A DNA stretch of 64,000 nucleotides from NCBI GenBank assembly GCA_033807775.1, contig CM066314.1:95892929-95956928 (forward strand). The letters are read 5' to 3'. The notes beneath the pieces are model-generated. The model made no database searches. It was not told where the DNA came from and saw nothing but the letters and a program-made list of their open reading frames with translations. The position numbers and the translations under genes are program-made. Positions 54,002 through 64,000 of the stretch are shown piece after piece. This DNA comes from Saussurea involucrata. Lineage: Eukaryota; Streptophyta; Magnoliopsida; Asterales; Asteraceae. Every line of letters starts with the position of its first letter. The first letter of the stretch is position 1.

Positions 54002-55016
54002 TGTTGCAGGTTTTAGGTTTTTTAAGAACTCAAAGGATATTTGAACAAATGAGGGAAGGTTTGAAGGTTTGAATACTCAGTAAGCGTAAGAAATGAAATG
54101 GGTCGATTGGAATGGGTATTTATACTCGAAATCTATGGATGGATAACCATCGTAGGTACTATAGGCACTTGAGTGTCAGATAGTGGAATGACCTCTACAG
54201 TAGAACGTGGAAACAACTAACGGTTGGTCTTTCAATCAGAGAATGCCACGTGGATTTTGGGTCATACAACTTTTGGTTATGGAACCGTCACGGTTAGAGA
54301 TATGTGGGTGACATGTGGTTGACGCTAAAAGAATGACCCGCATTTCTGATGACGTGGCAGAAAATTGGCAGAGCTCTGGTGGAACTCAGCACAATTTTGC
54401 CTCTGTTGATTTACCTTGTTCTTTCTTTCAAGTAACCCATAATGTTTCACCTTTACCCTAAAATCATTTGCAAATTCTGAATCTGATGTGAAAATAGTGA
54501 AAGAACTAAAGCATAACTGACTCAGAGATTTCACAGAGTTCTGGTGAACATCATCAGAGGCTCTGGTGAAATGTCAGAGTTCTGGTAAGTTCTTGACATT
54601 ATCAAACAATGTTATCAGAACAGGTTTTTCCTTCCTTAAAAAGATTATCCTTTTTGTTCAATGAGCCAAGTCATTTTGATTTGAAATTGTGTTGACTTGC
54701 TCCCCCTTAAACCATGCTTATTTTCCTTTTAAGCTCCCCCTAAAATGATGAGCTTAATTGACAGATTTATCTTTTCAGCTTTTCGTGCAACTCTTGAAAG
54801 ATTAAAAAAATATTTACAAAGAAACAAAATATATAGAGATATGAAACGCACAAAAGAAAATAATGAAAATGTATGCTGGCAGAGCTCTGAGATGAACATC
54901 AGAGGCTCTGGTGATGTATCCTAACTATTTTGACAGATCTCTGGGACGAACATCAGAGGCTCTGTTAAGTTTTAAACAGAGTTAGGAGGATATGTTCAGC
55001 ATACCCATCTTGCTGA
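54002..55016 (-). promoter_or_regulatory. R7 pol-env spacer with promoter-like block
   Basis: Minus strand: ACGT elements (CCACGTCA near 54349-54356; CCACGTGG 54246-54253) upstream of a TATA box (GTATAAATA, 54118-54126), ~117 bp before the env-like ATG. Two polypurine-like GGGGGAG strings lie near 54703 and 54735. CAGAGCTCTG and variants recur between 54360 and 54970. Confidence 0.5.
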
Positions 55017-55963
55017 TTAAGAAGTTAAATCTCTTTTCATCAAGGGCTTTTGTAAACAAGTCAGCAAGTTGGAAGTCAGTTGAAACAAAGTACATTTCAA
55101 TCGTCCCTTTTCAACATGATCCTTTATAAAATGGTACCTTATGTCGATATGTTTTGTCTTCGAGTGTTGAACTGGATTAGCTGTAATTGCTATTGCACTC
55201 TTGGAGTCACACATAATTGGGACTTTGTTGTACTCCAGGCCATAGTCCTTGAGCTGTGTTTTCATCTAGATTACTTGAGAACAACAACTAGCAGCAGTAA
55301 CATATTCTGCTTCTGCTGTAGAAGTTGATACACAGTTATGTTTCTTTGATGTCCAGCTGACTAGCTTATCTCCAAGCAATTGACAGCTACCAGAAGCACT
55401 TTTTTTGTCATTCCTGCATCCTCCATAGTCTGAATCTGTGTATGCTACAAGCTCAAAACCAGAGTTAAGAAGATACCAGAGACCCAAAAATTGAGTCCCT
55501 TTGAGATATTTAAAGATACGTTTGACAGCAGACAAATGGGATTCTTTAGGATTTGCTTGAAATCTGGCACAAAGACAGGTTGCAAACATTATATCAGGTC
55601 TGCTTGCAGTTAAATATTAGAGTGACCCTATCATGCCTCTGTAGTTCTTGACATCTACAGATTGTCCTTGAGGATCATGGTCAAGTTTAACTCCAGTGGC
55701 AATAGGAGTTTTCATAGGATTTGAGTTATTGAGCTTATACTTTTTCAAAATATCAGAGACGTATTTTGATTGACTTATAAAAGTGCCTCTGATAGATTGT
55801 TTTACTTGTAAACCAAGGAAGAAAGAAAGTTCTCCCATCATGCTCATTTTAAATTCAGTTTTCATCAAATCCTCAAACCTGTCACAATATTCCTGCCTTG
55901 TAGACCCAAAGATAATGTAATCAACATATATCTGTACCAGGAGAATATCATTCTTATACCTCC
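55017..55963 (-). pseudogene. pol: R7 pol remnant: RT end and RNase H
   Basis: Starts inside RT. The active site reads YVDY (55917-55928), second Asp lost. GELSFFLGLQVKQ and YRGMIGSL are typical copia RT. Stops at 55617 (TAA) and 55264 (TAG at a Trp position in R4). RNase H keeps TDSDYGGC, TAEAEYV and CDSKSAIA. The last ~25 residues are frame-shifted. Confidence 0.88.
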
Positions 55964-55985
55964 TAATGAGGTATAACCCTCATTA
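55964..55985. other. Palindromic breakpoint between R7 and R8
   Basis: Arms TAATGAGG and CCTCATTA flank TATAAC exactly where copia RT homology stops and gypsy LTR homology starts. TAACCCTCATT is also repeated directly 15 bp further on. This looks like filler DNA from an illegitimate join rather than a transposition end. Confidence 0.55.
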
Positions 55986-56290
55986 GGTCTAACCCTCATT
56001 TTGTTTTAAAATATGTATTCCAGGTGGCGGATCGGGTAAGAGCAAGTAATTAGAGTAATCGAGGGATGGCTTTTGTGAAGGAATATATGATGAAGATTTT
56101 GGCATGTTAAGCAGTTGTATTATAATGATTAAATGTTATGTACGTATTTAGTAGGAAGTTTGTAGTAGAATAGTTTCTTCTGATTGTAAAAGACTACGGG
56201 ACCGTACTTGTAATATGATGTTTCGTTTGTTGTATCAATGTTATGTTACTTTGTGTGAATTGTTTAGTATATGGGAATTGGGTTGTTACA
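55986..56290 (+). repeat. R8: gypsy LTR fragment (3' end)
   Basis: Related to the R9 LTR but in the opposite orientation. TAGGTCTAACCCTCATTTTG and ATTCCAGGTGG match the complement of R9 at 57240-57285, and it ends GGTTGTTACA like an LTR terminus. Identity is clearly lower than between the two R9 LTRs, so it is an older or sister copy. No internal sequence remains beside it. Confidence 0.65.
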
Positions 56291-56986
56291 CTTGACACTC
56301 AACAAATACAAATAAGTCATTGACACTATTTCTATATAAAACATTCATATAAATTAGGGGACTAATTAAAGCTAACAAGGTGTATTTAATATAGCATTGT
56401 ATCTAACTATTTATTCCAGGTAATTAATCTTTCATTGAAGATTACATTTAATTAATTGACACCTAATTTTGTGTATGAAAATGCATTAACCTTTAGAGTT
56501 AAGGTAAAGCTTAATAACCTGAGGTAAGAGGATAAGACTAATAAAAGTTTTAGTACCTGACAAGTACTATACTCCTACGGTGTACGATGGTAACATTATG
56601 TTGTGCTATGAATCAAGAGGTCTAACATAAATGATATCGTATCGATAGCGCGTCGACCAGTGTGGAGGCCGTATGACCCGATAATTGATATTGTGGTATT
56701 ACTATAGCACCAAACCTTGGTACTATAGGACTGTCCGAGTGCTACAATATATTTTTACTAGATCGCATGTTTTTATCTTAATCAAGCTTTGCACCCTTTG
56801 CTTCTTCTCTAGAATTGACTTTTAGTTGATAACTCAAAACAGGCCACTCAAATAATATGTTTTCGAATTCTCCATCTGAAATCGGTTTTTAAAGACTAGA
56901 CTTTTTGAAAAGCTTTGGCACGTTTTCCCTGTGGATCAATATATGGTACTTTTACCATTATTACTTGATATGAAACGATTGTAGAT
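56291..56986. other. Unassigned 0.7 kb
   Basis: AT-rich, no credible ORF, no LTR ends, no repeats that I can see. It may be host intergenic DNA or an unrecognised old element. R9 is inserted at its right end. Confidence 0.4.
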
Positions 56987-58538
56987 TGTAACATCCCGCA
57001 AAACGAAACATACATATAACATACATTCCATAACATATTTACAACAAATTACTTCATCATTCACATTTGGTCCCATCTAAAGTCTGAACATAAAAATTCA
57101 TTACAACTTGATCCACTTTGAATTACATAGTGATAACAAAATTATAACTACAAAAGCATCCGTAGCATCATGATGATAATCTTCTCCAAAGCTAGCCAAC
57201 AAGTATTCTAATTACTTGTTCTTACTGGAATCACCACCTGGAATACATAATTTTTAAAACAGAAAATGAGGGTTAGACCTAAGGGTCTAGTGAGTAAATC
57301 CCTGACATTTGTAATTCATTCAAAACTCATTTATATAAAACACTATTTATATAAATACAAATACCACACACGTAAGATAATACTAACTAACAATTATTCA
57401 TCATAACTGTCTCATTCCACCTTATCCCTCCACCAATGGCCAAATCAATTGGTTGCGAGCCAATTTATCACACCGGTCCAAAGCCCGGCCACGTATTATA
57501 TTTTCATATAATACTCACGTAATTATAATATCCCATTATAATCACTCACGTATGACATATTCATACACTTATCAAATATTTGTTATTCACATAATGAATT
57601 CCAGTAAAATACTTTTTAAAGTAAAACTCACCTGATCTTTTAAGCAAAGGTCCTTCAAACTTTCCTCAAATTAGATTATCTTTTAACCCAGATCCTTAGT
57701 ATCTGAAACAAATTAAAGTATACATAATCTTTAACACATAAACAGAAAACCCAACTTTTCGCAACCCACTATTACGAAAAATTTACTTTTCGCAACCTAC
57801 AGTTGCGAGTTCCTCACTTTTCGCAACCAACAGATGCGAAAACCTCACTTCTCGCAAACCACGGTTGCGAGTTCCCTACTTTTCGTAACCAACAGATACG
57901 AAAACTTAACTATGCGCTTTAGCTGCTTGCGAAAAGTGGACTTTTCGCAACCAAGGCTTGCGAATTCCTACTTTTCGCAAGAACACTGTTCATCGTCTTT
58001 TTCAGAAAAGTTCAGTTCATTTTCAGGAAATCCAACTTTTACCCAGATTGCACAGAATCGTTCTAAACTCCATTTAACATCCTAAATTGTAACTAAAATT
58101 CACCAACTCATCTAAAATTACCTAAACCCACTTCAAAGTTCAAAAGAAACCTAATTCTCATAAAAGAGGGAAATTTGTATAGATTCTTACCTTTGATTCT
58201 TCAGTCGATGTAACAAAACCCAGCAGCAAATCAGTAGCTTACACTTCTTCTAGTTTCTCCTTAAATTCCTTTTTCTCTCTCTCTCTCTCTGCCGAAAATA
58301 ACTCACATACACACTTTTACTTCTAAATTGTTAATTAAGTATAAGAAGAGGACACCTCCTCAAACAGAAGTGAATAAGGCGGTGATGGCAATGAGATATT
58401 TTCAAAAATACTAAATAAACCCTAACTCTTCTTATTTGGCAAAACTTACCCCTTTAACTTCTAATTCCTCAAATACTATAATAAAGATTTATAAAATTTC
58501 GATTTTAATTTAGATAAAAATACCTGGTTATTACAACA
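56987..58538 (-). repeat. R9 3' LTR (1,552 bp)
   Basis: Plus strand TGTAACATCCC to TTACAACA. Contains a cluster of TTTTCGCAAC and its complement (57755-57985, about ten occurrences in both directions) and a (CT)n microsatellite at ~58272-58290. Short ORFs such as 57834-58085 lie on the TTTTCGCAA cluster and are not supported. Confidence 0.93.
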
Positions 58539-58550
58539 TCTCCCCCTTAA
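58539..58550 (-). other. R9 3' polypurine tract
   Basis: Minus strand TTAAGGGGGAGA next to the LTR start TGTTGTAATAACC. Confidence 0.9.
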
Positions 58551-58573
58551 AAGAATTCCGTCCCGGAATTCAG

Positions 58574-61500
58574 TTAAGAGAACAGATGAGGGTATTTGGC
58601 TCTCATCTCCGACTCTGATTCCCATGTAGCATCCTGACCTCGATGATGTTTCCACTGAACCTTTACCTGTCTGATTTCTTTGTTCCTCAATACTTTGACT
58701 TTGTGATCAACTATAGCTTCCGGTTCCTCCACATAGTTCATCTTTTCATCAACCTGGATATCTGGTAGAGAGACTGCCTGGTCTGATGTCACCAAACATT
58801 TCCTAAAATTCGATACATGGAACGCGTTGTGAATCCTGCTTAATTCTGGAGGTAAATCTAATCGGTAAGCCACTTCCCCAATCCTTTCAGTAATTGCAAA
58901 CGGACCAATATACCTCGGACTGAGTTTACCTTGCTTCCCAAAACGTATGACTCCTTTCCAGGGCGATACTTTTAACATTACAAAATCCCCAACCTGAAAC
59001 TCTAACGGTTTTCGACGTCGATCAACATAGCTTTTCTGTCTGTCTTGAGTTGTTCTCAATCTATCCCGAATCTGAGTAATCTTATCCGCTGTTAACTGTA
59101 CTATTTCTGGCCCCGCTAATTGTTTCTCCCCCACTTCATTCCAACATAGAGGCGTTCTGCATTTTCTACCATACAATACTTCAAACGGTGCCGCTTGGAT
59201 GCTAGAATGATAACTGTTGTTGTAGGAGAATTCTATCAAAGGTAAATGTTTATCCCATGATCCCCCAAAATCCACTATACAAGCCCGGAGCATATCTTCT
59301 AAAGTCTGGATTGTTCTTTCACTCTGCCCGTCTGTCTGTGGATGATATGTTGTGCTCAACTTTATCTGCGTTCCCATCTCTTTTTGAAAACTTCTCCAAA
59401 ATCTAGAAGTAAAACGACTATCTCGATCGGAAATAATCGAGATTGGAATTCCATGTCGAGTTACTATTTCATTAATGTACAATTTAGCTAAACGTTCCAA
59501 GGAATCAGTTTCTTTTATCGGCAAGAAGTGAGCAGACTTCGTCAATCTATCCACAATCACCCAAATCGAATCGAATCCCCTTGAAGTTCTAGGCAACTTG
59601 GTAATAAAATCAGTAGTGATCTGATCCCATTTCCACATTGGTATATCTAGTCGTTGTAACTGGCCAAACGGTTTCTGATGCTCAATTTTTACTTTCTTGC
59701 AGGTAGTACAATCTTCCACATACTTAGCAACACTTCTCTTCATTCCCGGCCACCAATAGAATTGTTTCAAATCTCTATACATTTTATTTGTACCTGGGTG
59801 AATAGAAAATCGAGATTGATGAGCCTCTTGTAGTACACGATCACGTAATCCACCCAAACGAGGTACCCAAATTCTGTTTCCCATACACAACAACCCACGG
59901 TCATCTTTCCCAAGCAGTGCTGATATCCCAACCAACCGTTCTGACTTCAAACTTTCTTCTTGATAAGCATCTATTTGGCATTTCAATAATTCGTCAAAAA
60001 TATTTGGGAGCAGTTCAGCTCGTAGAGATATTGCTTTTATCGTTCCACTCCTTTCTTGACGACTTAGCGCATCTGCCACCACATTCGCCTTCTCGGGGTG
60101 ATAAAGGATTTCACAATCATAATCATTTACCAATTCCAACCACCTTCTTTGCCTCATATTCAGTTCCTTCTGATCAAAAAGATGGTGGAGACTCTTATGG
60201 TCAGTGAAAATTTGACATTTAGAACCATAAAGATAATGTCTCCAAATCTTCAAGGCAAAAACAACTGCTGCTAGTTACATATCATGAGTAGGATATTGTC
60301 TTTCATGATCCTTCAGTTGACGAGAAGCATAAGCAATCACCTTTCCACGTTGCATAAGTACACAACCCAAACCCAGCTTAGAAGCATCACTGTAGACCAC
60401 AAAATCATCTGAACCTTCTGGCAATGCTAATATCGGCGCGCTGCAGAGTTTCTCCTTCAATATTCTGAATGCTTCGTCCTGTTCTGCCTTCCATTCAAAC
60501 TTTAAATTCTTCCGAGTCAGCTTGGTTAATGGTGTCGCGATTCGAGAAAAGTCTTTTATAAATTTCCGGTAATATCCAGCTAAACCCAGAAAACTACGTA
60601 CTTCGGTTGCCGCCTTCGGCGGTTCCCAATTTTCAATTGCTTCCACTTTTGCTGGATCAACTTGTATACCCTTCTCTGAAACTACATGCCCCAAAAACTG
60701 AATTTCCCGCAACCAAAATTCACATTTAGAGAACTTAGCGTACAAGTTTTCTTTCTTCAACAACTCCAAAATCAAACGAAGATGTTGCGCATGATCCTCT
60801 TTGGATCGGGAATAAATAAGTATATCATCGATAAACACAATGACAAATTTATCGAGATAAGGCTTACATACCCGATTCATTAGATCCATGAAAGCGGCTG
60901 GAGCGTTCGTCAATCCGAAAGGCATTACCAAAAATTCGTAGTGGCCGTATCTTGTGCGAAAAGCAGTCTTTAAAACATCCTCCTCCTTCACCTTTAACTG
61001 ATGGTAGCCAGATCTGAGATCAATCTTTGAGAAGTAACAAGCTCCAACTAATTGATCAAAAAGGTCGTCGATTCTTGGAAGTGGATACGTGTTCTTGATC
61101 GTGCGTTTGTTCAGCTCCCGATAATCAATACACATTCTCATTGAACCGTCTTTCTTCTTCACAAATAAAACTGGTGCACCCCACGGCGAAGAGTTGGGTC
61201 TGATGAAGCCCTTATCAGATAAATCTTGAAGCTGTGCCATCATTTCTTTCATTTCTGGAGGTGCTAGTCTATACGGCGCACGAGCGATGGGATTGGCTCC
61301 AGGTACCAGGTCTATTCTAAATTCTACTTGCCTAACAGGAGGAAGACTATTCAAGTCTTCAGGAAAAACCTCTGGGTATTCACTAACAATGGAAATATCT
61401 TCCAGCTTACACTTTTCAGGCCTACTATCTATCACATAGGCTAGATAGCTAGAGCAACCCTTATTAACACATTTACGGGCTTTTACCATAGATATAAGAC

Positions 61501-62290
61501 TGGACTGATGATTCTTTCGATCTCCATAAATTACTACTGATCTCTTATCGGGTAAAACGACATGGATTATTTTCTTATCACAAACTATGTTGGCCTGATT
61601 CTCAGCTAGCCAATCCATTCCTACTACCACATCAAATTCAATCAAGGCTATTGGGAACAGTTGTATTGGTACTCCACACCCCTCTATGTCTATCATACAA
61701 CAATCATAAATCTCTTTAACTGCCACTTGCTTATCATTTGCAGTATCTACTAATAAGGCATGTTTTAACATTTTAGGCTCTAAATGCATGTGATCAGCAA
61801 AAGATGGAGACACAAAAGATCGGTTTGCACCAGAATCAAATAACACTTTAGCACGCGTGGAGTTTATGAAAAATGTACCTGTGACCACATCTGGAGTTTC
61901 CTCCGCCTCTTTCGCTGTCATTTGAAATGTACGACCCATCGTTCTGGGCGGTTCTATTCTTGGAACCACTGGTCTAGTAATGGCTGGCTTCCCCGATGTA
62001 CCCCCGGATTGTATTCTACCCCGCGGACAATCTGATTGAAGGTGATCCGGAGAATTGCACAAAAAGCAAAATCGTGTTACTCGACAATCCTTTACAACAT
62101 GCCCAGTTTTCCCATATTTAAAACAAACCCGCGATTCCACTTGACAATTTCCCTGATGGTAGCGATTACATTTCAAACCTCTGGAATCTAGACCTCTTTG
62201 GATCCTGTGGCGGTCCTTCCCATTTCCTTTTCCCCAAGCTCTTATCACCGGCATCCCTTTTATTATCTCTTTCCACATTCTCGGCAGCAT
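58574..62290 (-). pseudogene. pol: R9 pol: PR-RT-RH-IN-chromodomain, one nonsense codon
   Basis: The frame opens before two CCHC-like knuckles, the first CFKYGKTGHVVKDC with Tyr in place of the second Cys, the second CFLCNSPDHLQSDC intact. Protease VLFDSGANRSF is at ~61830. RT has YPLPRIDD, MPFGLTNAPAAF and the active site FIDD (60824-60835). RNase H has YSDASKLGLGCVL, then TAA (60275-60277) just after PTHDM, then TDHKSL and ADALSR. Integrase has an HHCC zinc part (H...H...CTTCKK), TDFITKLP, SDRDSRF and HPQTDGQSERT. A GPY/F-type RYIGPFAI and a chromodomain-like C terminus (YVEEPEAIVDHKVKVLR to the end) follow. Chromodomains of this lineage are thought to steer integration to heterochromatin. 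Confidence 0.92.
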
Positions 62291-63104
62291 CCACCGCAGC
62301 TGTAAAAGTATCTGGCCTTGTTGCAGTCACCAATCTTCGAACTTCTGAATTTAACCCATAAATAAACCTCTCCATTTTCATCTTTTCTGTAGCAACATAA
62401 TATCCTGCAAAACGAGACTTCTCCAAAAATCGTGCAGTATAATCTCTAACCGACAAATTTCCTTGTTGTAGATTTATGAATTCTTCTTCTAACTGTCTGA
62501 CAGCAGCTTGTGGGCAGAAGTGCGTTGTGAAAGCTAACACAAATTCCTCCCATACAAAAGTAGTGTAAACATCCGTTCCTCTTGATTCTATATGAGCCTC
62601 CCACCAATACAGAGCATCCCCTTTCAGCATCGCAGCTCCATAAAGCACTTTGTCTTCTTCAGCACACTTACACGTCTTGAAGATGGCCTCTATTTCTTTC
62701 AGCCACCTCATCGCCTTTACTGGATCTCGGTCTCCTGAGTATGTAGGGGGCTTACAACTAAGAAACATTTTATAGTCACACGTTTTCATCATCGGTAAGA
62801 TAGTAGAGGTAAGTGGTATTTCAACTTCGTGTTCCGGATTTGATCTTTCAGTTTCATTGTGGCGATTATGTTCAAACATAGCTTGTATGTTATCTTGTAA
62901 CCTTCCCATTTCTACCATCAAATCGTCCCGTGTAACAAACTCTGTGCCCTGCGGTTGTGTTCTTCCTCCAGTTCGGCCCCCAGTTCCCCTTCCGGTACTG
63001 CCTCTACCACGATCTCCTCCTCTTCCCCCTGTTCCTATTGGTGGGTTCCCTCCACCCGAATTCCTTCCTCCTCTTTGATTCCTTTGTCTAGTGCCACTTG
63101 CCAT
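62166..63104 (-). CDS. gag: R9 Gag
   Basis: 312 residues from ATG 63104. The N-terminal ~50 residues are Gly/Arg-rich (RGG-like) and may bind RNA. A Retrotrans_gag domain follows (AMRWLKEIEAIFK, YWWEAH, FINLQQGNLSVRDYTARF). The frame closes at 62166 after FQRFEM, while homology continues in the +1 frame into the knuckles of the pol ORF, a 125-bp overlap. Most Tekay elements have one Gag-Pol frame, so this is either an indel or a +1 frameshift site. Confidence 0.88.
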   Translation of the reverse strand: MASGTRQRNQRGGRNSGGGNPPIGTGGRGGDRGRGSTGRGTGGRTGGRTQPQGTEFVTRDDLMVEMGRLQDNIQAMFEHNRHNETERSNPEHEVEIPLTSTILPMMKTCDYKMFLSCKPPTYSGDRDPVKAMRWLKEIEAIFKTCKCAEEDKVLYGAAMLKGDALYWWEAHIESRGTDVYTTFVWEEFVLAFTTHFCPQAAVRQLEEEFINLQQGNLSVRDYTARFLEKSRFAGYYVATEKMKMERFIYGLNSEVRRLVTATRPDTFTAAVDAAENVERDNKRDAGDKSLGKRKWEGPPQDPKRSRFQRFEM

Positions 63105-63352
63105 TCTGTAGATTCAAACAAAGTTAATATACACATAAGCACATACCCTATATAACAAGGTATTCCAGTTCAAACATGCACCTGTAAAATCATAATTACA
63201 CTAGCCTGGTGTAATTTGAAATTACCTTACATGATGTTCCTTCCACCTTTTATACTTAGCATCCCCAGGTTCTAAAAATAATAGGGACATCCTACTTCAC
63301 ATGCAGTTTAAGTCTAGGTACAGATACTAATACCTAAATCCCTTAAACTAGG
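63105..63352 (-). other. R9 leader
   Basis: About 250 bp between PBS and the gag ATG, AT-rich, without ORFs or repeats. Confidence 0.7.
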
Positions 63353-63364
63353 GCTCTGATACCA
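63353..63364 (-). other. R9 primer-binding site (iMet tRNA)
   Basis: Minus-strand TGGTATCAGAGC, two bases inside the 5' LTR end. Confidence 0.94.
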
Positions 63365-63366
63365 TC

Positions 63367-64000
63367 TGTAACATCCCGCAAAACGAAACATACATATAAC
63401 ATACATTCCATAACATATTTACAACAAATTACTTCATCATTCACATTTGGTCCCATCTAAAGTCTGAACATAAAAATTCATTACAACTTGATCCACTTTG
63501 AATTACATAGTGATAACAAAATTATAACTACAAAAGCATCCGTAGCATCATGATGATAATATTCTCCAAAGCTAGCCAACAAGTATTCTAATTACTTGTT
63601 CTTACTGGAATCACCACCTGGAATACGTATTTTTTAAAACAGAAAATGAGGGTTAGACCTAAGGGTCTAGTGAGTAAATCCCTGACATTTGTAATTCATT
63701 CAAAACTCATTTATATAAAACACTATTTATATAAATACAAATACCACACACGTAAGATAATACTAACTAACAATTATTCATCATAACTGTCTCATTCCAC
63801 CTTATCCCTCCACCAATGGCCAAATCAATTGGTTGCGAGCCAATTTATCACACCGGTCCAAAGCCCGGCCACGTATTATATTTTCATATAATACTCACGT
63901 AATTATAATATCCCATTATAATCACTCACGTATGACATATTCATACACTTATCAAATATTTGTTACTCACATAATGAATTCCAGTAAAATACTTTTTAAA
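63367..64000 (-). repeat. R9 5' LTR, truncated by the window
   Basis: Starts TGTAACATCCC on the plus strand and matches 56987-57620 with about four mismatches by eye (near 63562, two near 63627, 63965). Confidence 0.93.

Larger units (their letters stand above)
49297..55963 (-). mobile_element. R7: copia element with env-like ORF, 5' half deleted
   Basis: Minus orientation: 3' LTR 49297-49999, polypurine tract 50000-50010, env-like ORF, pol-env spacer, RNase H and the end of RT. The rest of pol, gag and the 5' LTR are missing; homology stops at ~55963 beside a palindromic junction. Because the 5' end is lost, no TSD can be checked. The LTR interrupts the R3 3' region, so R7 is younger than R3. 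Motif style (CAGAGCTCTG) resembles R2. Confidence 0.8.
56987..64000 (-). mobile_element. R9: Ty3/gypsy chromovirus (Tekay/Del type), 5' LTR cut by window edge
   Basis: Minus orientation: 5' LTR 63367-64000+, PBS 63353-63364, gag 63104-62166, pol 62290-58574 in PR-RT-RH-IN order, polypurine tract 58539-58550, 3' LTR 56987-58538. IN follows RH, which defines gypsy, and the pol C terminus has a chromodomain-like region. The two LTRs differ at about four of the 634 positions that can be compared, so this is the youngest insertion in the window. It is nevertheless defective by a nonsense codon in RNase H and a gag/pol frame change. Confidence 0.93.

Noticed and set aside
56291..56986. Host gene or small RNA gene in the unassigned gap
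   Set aside because: No ORF, splice pattern or tRNA-like fold that I could recognise.

Overview
This window is plant (angiosperm) nuclear DNA made almost entirely of nested LTR retrotransposons. I found no convincing host gene, rRNA, tRNA gene or CRISPR array. The evidence is plant-type Ty1/copia and Ty3/gypsy proteins, primer-binding sites complementary to the 3' end of plant initiator-Met tRNA (TGGTATCAGAGC), GGGGGAGAT polypurine tracts, TG...CA LTR ends, and three exact 5-bp target-site or nested-junction duplications. The copia elements look like the Sirevirus side of the superfamily: a long coiled-coil Gag, repeated polypurine tracts, and an env-like ORF after pol. An Asteraceae host is my guess from memory of similar proteins. 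The sequence alone does not prove it.

Layout, with elements named R1-R9. R1 (1-4726, minus) is a gag-only element with an intact coiled-coil Gag-like ORF; its far LTR lies beyond the left edge. R2 (4727-~12008, plus) is a decayed copia element with an env-like fragment and most of RT/RNase H deleted. R3 (~12009-49296, plus) is a second gag-only element, now scattered by insertions into it. R4 (12783-38647, plus; TSD GTTTG) is a full copia + env-like element inside the R3 leader. R5 (22665-35632, minus; TSD CTACT) is a same-family copy inserted in inverted orientation into the env-like gene of R4. R6 (41104-47215, plus; TSD TAACC) is a third gag-only element, inside the R3 gag. R7 (49297-~55963, minus) is a 5'-truncated copia + env-like element abutting the R3 3' region. 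R8 (~55986-56290) is a gypsy LTR fragment. 56291-56986 is unassigned. R9 (56987-64000+, minus) is a young Ty3/gypsy chromovirus of Tekay/Del type that runs off the right edge.

How the parts fit together: R2, R4, R5 and R7 belong to lineages that encode Gag, PR-IN-RT-RH and a large third ORF. R1, R3 and R6 keep LTRs, PBS, long leaders, a Gag-like coiled-coil ORF and polypurine tracts but no pol, so they would depend on enzymes supplied in trans. R1 and R3 share the same truncated protease relic, the same polypurine position and the same array of hairpins, which suggests one non-autonomous family that amplified rather than independent decay.

The most interesting observations are: (1) a strict 44-bp array of stem-loops with compensatory stem changes in the gag-only elements; (2) a small coding segment downstream of gag in R3 and R6 with mostly synonymous differences in its core; (3) an internal TATA/G-box promoter in front of the env-like ORF in three elements; (4) an apparent intron inside the env-like ORF whose retention would add the same 29-residue hydrophobic tail in both R4 and R5; and (5) a different short motif densely repeated in the leader or LTR of each family. 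All comparisons were made by eye.
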